From positions 1-52,107 of the forward strand of contig NZ_BMOD01000029.1 in assembly GCF_014646895.1 (NCBI RefSeq): 52,107 nt of DNA. The letters run 5' to 3'. Every line of letters begins with the position of its first letter. The first letter of the stretch is position 1. The notes under the pieces are model-generated. The model saw only the letters and a list, made by a program, of their open reading frames with translations. It did not search any database and was not told where the DNA came from. This DNA comes from Deinococcus roseus. GTDB taxonomy: Bacteria; Deinococcota; Deinococci; Deinococcales; Deinococcaceae. A program made the translations under genes and the position numbers. Of this stretch, positions 51,400-52,107 are shown in pieces.

Positions 51400-51411
51400 G
51401 GAAATGGTTCC
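51400..51411. promoter_or_regulatory. Operator copy 3, GGAA-N4-TTCC
   Basis: GGAAATGGTTCC; its reverse complement GGAACCATTTCC differs from copy 2 at one position. It overlaps the -35 box TTCCAC of the alpha-amylase promoter. Confidence 0.55.
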
Positions 51412-51436
51412 ACTTTGCCAGATCCTGAGCTATGAT
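51408..51436 (+). promoter_or_regulatory. Predicted alpha-amylase promoter
   Basis: -35 TTCCAC (51408-51413), 17-bp spacer, -10 TATGAT (51431-51436); leader of about 47 nt with AGGAG (51478-51482). Confidence 0.6.
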
Positions 51437-51489
51437 CAGTCAACCCAAAAACAAATTCCCTTTCACCCTCTACCAAAAGGAGTTTTTTC

Positions 51490-52107
51490 ATGCTGAAACG
51501 TCGTGGCTTGATTGCCCTGCTGACGCTGGCCCTTGCTGCCTGCAGCCAGCAAACCGCCCCTGTCTCTCCTTCCCAGATTGATCAACAAACCATTTCTGGC
51601 ACCAACATCGACACCTGGCGCAAACAGGTGATTTACCTGCTGATTCCAGACCGTTTCTCCAACGGAAACACCGCCAACGACAATGCTGGAGCCGCCAACT
51701 GCTTTGACCCTGCCAGTGGCACCAAATTCCACGGCGGCGATCTTCAGGGCGTGCGCAACAAAATCAGTTACATCAAATCCCTGGGGGCCACCACTGTCTG
51801 GACCACCCCGGTTTACAAACAGGTCGGACTGGTCGGCAGCTCCTGCGGCTACCACGGTTACTGGGCCAACTTCACCAACAACGCAGCAGACACCAGTGTG
51901 GAGCCCAAACTGGGCAGCAGCAGCGACCTGACCGGTCTGATTTCCGACCTGCACCTGCCTGCCAACAACATGAAATTCATGATGGACATGGTGGTCAACC
52001 ACGCCGGATATGGCGCAACTGTCGCCAGCACCAACCCCACCTGGTTCCACAGCAACTGCACCGGAAACGACATCACCTGCCCGCTTTCTGGATTGCCCGA
52101 CTTCGCA
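51490..52107 (+). CDS. GH13 alpha-amylase-family lipoprotein, C-terminal part missing
   Basis: The first 206 residues are inside the window. Lipobox LALAAC with C18 (MLKRRGLIALLTLALAAC) predicts an envelope-anchored enzyme. The mature start QVIYLLIPDRFSNGN is the first strand of a GH13 barrel, followed by FHGGDLQGVRNKISYIKSLGATTVWTTPVY, CGYHGYWANF and region I MMDMVVNHAGYG with its conserved Asp and His; the catalytic Asp and Glu lie beyond the right edge. The GYHGYW pattern is usual in bacterial alpha-amylases and cyclomaltodextrin-type enzymes, so the exact specificity is open. AGGAG precedes ATG 51490. It is divergent from the isoamylase and shares its operator type. Confidence 0.9.
   Translation, partial: MLKRRGLIALLTLALAACSQQTAPVSPSQIDQQTISGTNIDTWRKQVIYLLIPDRFSNGNTANDNAGAANCFDPASGTKFHGGDLQGVRNKISYIKSLGATTVWTTPVYKQVGLVGSSCGYHGYWANFTNNAADTSVEPKLGSSSDLTGLISDLHLPANNMKFMMDMVVNHAGYGATVASTNPTWFHSNCTGNDITCPLSGLPDFA

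Larger units (their letters stand above)
50677..51489. other. 813-nt divergent control region between two glucanase genes
   Basis: No convincing gene; short minus-strand frames here are Cys-rich and start without ribosome-binding sites. Contains two predicted promoters, three GGAA-N4-TTCC sites, a cre-like site, a 14-bp palindrome and a direct repeat like a Pho box, each listed separately. Confidence 0.6.

Overview
The window comes from a Deinococcus chromosome of only moderate GC content. The strongest evidence is an IrrE/PprI-type radiation-response metalloprotease (31076-31819, minus). Other support comes from an N-acylamino-acid racemase/OSBS, a manganese superoxide dismutase, many large exported DUF11-type proteins together with an outer-membrane-type beta-barrel, and many promoters in which a TANNNT -10 box sits about 7 nt before the start codon, giving leaderless transcripts. 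I see no tRNA, rRNA, CRISPR array, transposase or prophage gene. The species cannot be fixed from the sequence alone.

Layout. 1-5146: a truncated amino-acid ABC transporter ATPase, divergent from a racemase-acyltransferase pair, then a hypothetical gene, a PH/GRAM-like gene and a PLP aminotransferase; the theme is amino-acid handling. 5294-10964: the 2-oxoglutarate dehydrogenase set sucA-sucB-lpd, with a hairpin terminator after sucA and a hairpin-rich repeat between sucB and lpd. 11060-12547: a small hypothetical gene, a dual-specificity-type phosphatase and an FMN-binding general-stress-type protein. 12939-29077: a 16 kb run of five tightly packed or overlapping genes, all with signal peptides. 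Four are DUF11/Ig-like surface proteins with EF-hand-like calcium loops. The fourth gene in order encodes a 1706-residue protein with Ig-like arms and a C-terminal beta-barrel. I regard this as the most interesting system here: a candidate dedicated surface-fibre or envelope-scaffold apparatus.

29272-35659: a PAS protein without a kinase domain divergent from an OmpR-type regulator; the operon TPR protein - NAD(P)HX repair enzyme - IrrE; a short GlcE-like FAD-binding protein; and an exported TPR protein. 35928-41304: a 1000-residue P-loop/TPR protein of STAND type, then a MarR regulator translationally coupled to a 14-helix DHA2 drug exporter. 41377-45081 (minus): a hypothetical gene, sodA, a membrane PH-domain protein, and hslO next to a RluA-family pseudouridine synthase. 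45413-52107: three lipoproteins, namely one with a C39-like cysteine-protease pattern and a duplicated C-terminal domain, a GH13 isoamylase, and the start of a GH13 alpha-amylase. The two glucanase genes are divergent, and their predicted promoters share a GGAA-N4-TTCC operator over the -35 region.

Starts were revised for several genes because a -10 box or a Shine-Dalgarno sequence lies inside the longest open frame. All functions are read from motifs and family resemblance; no database search was run.
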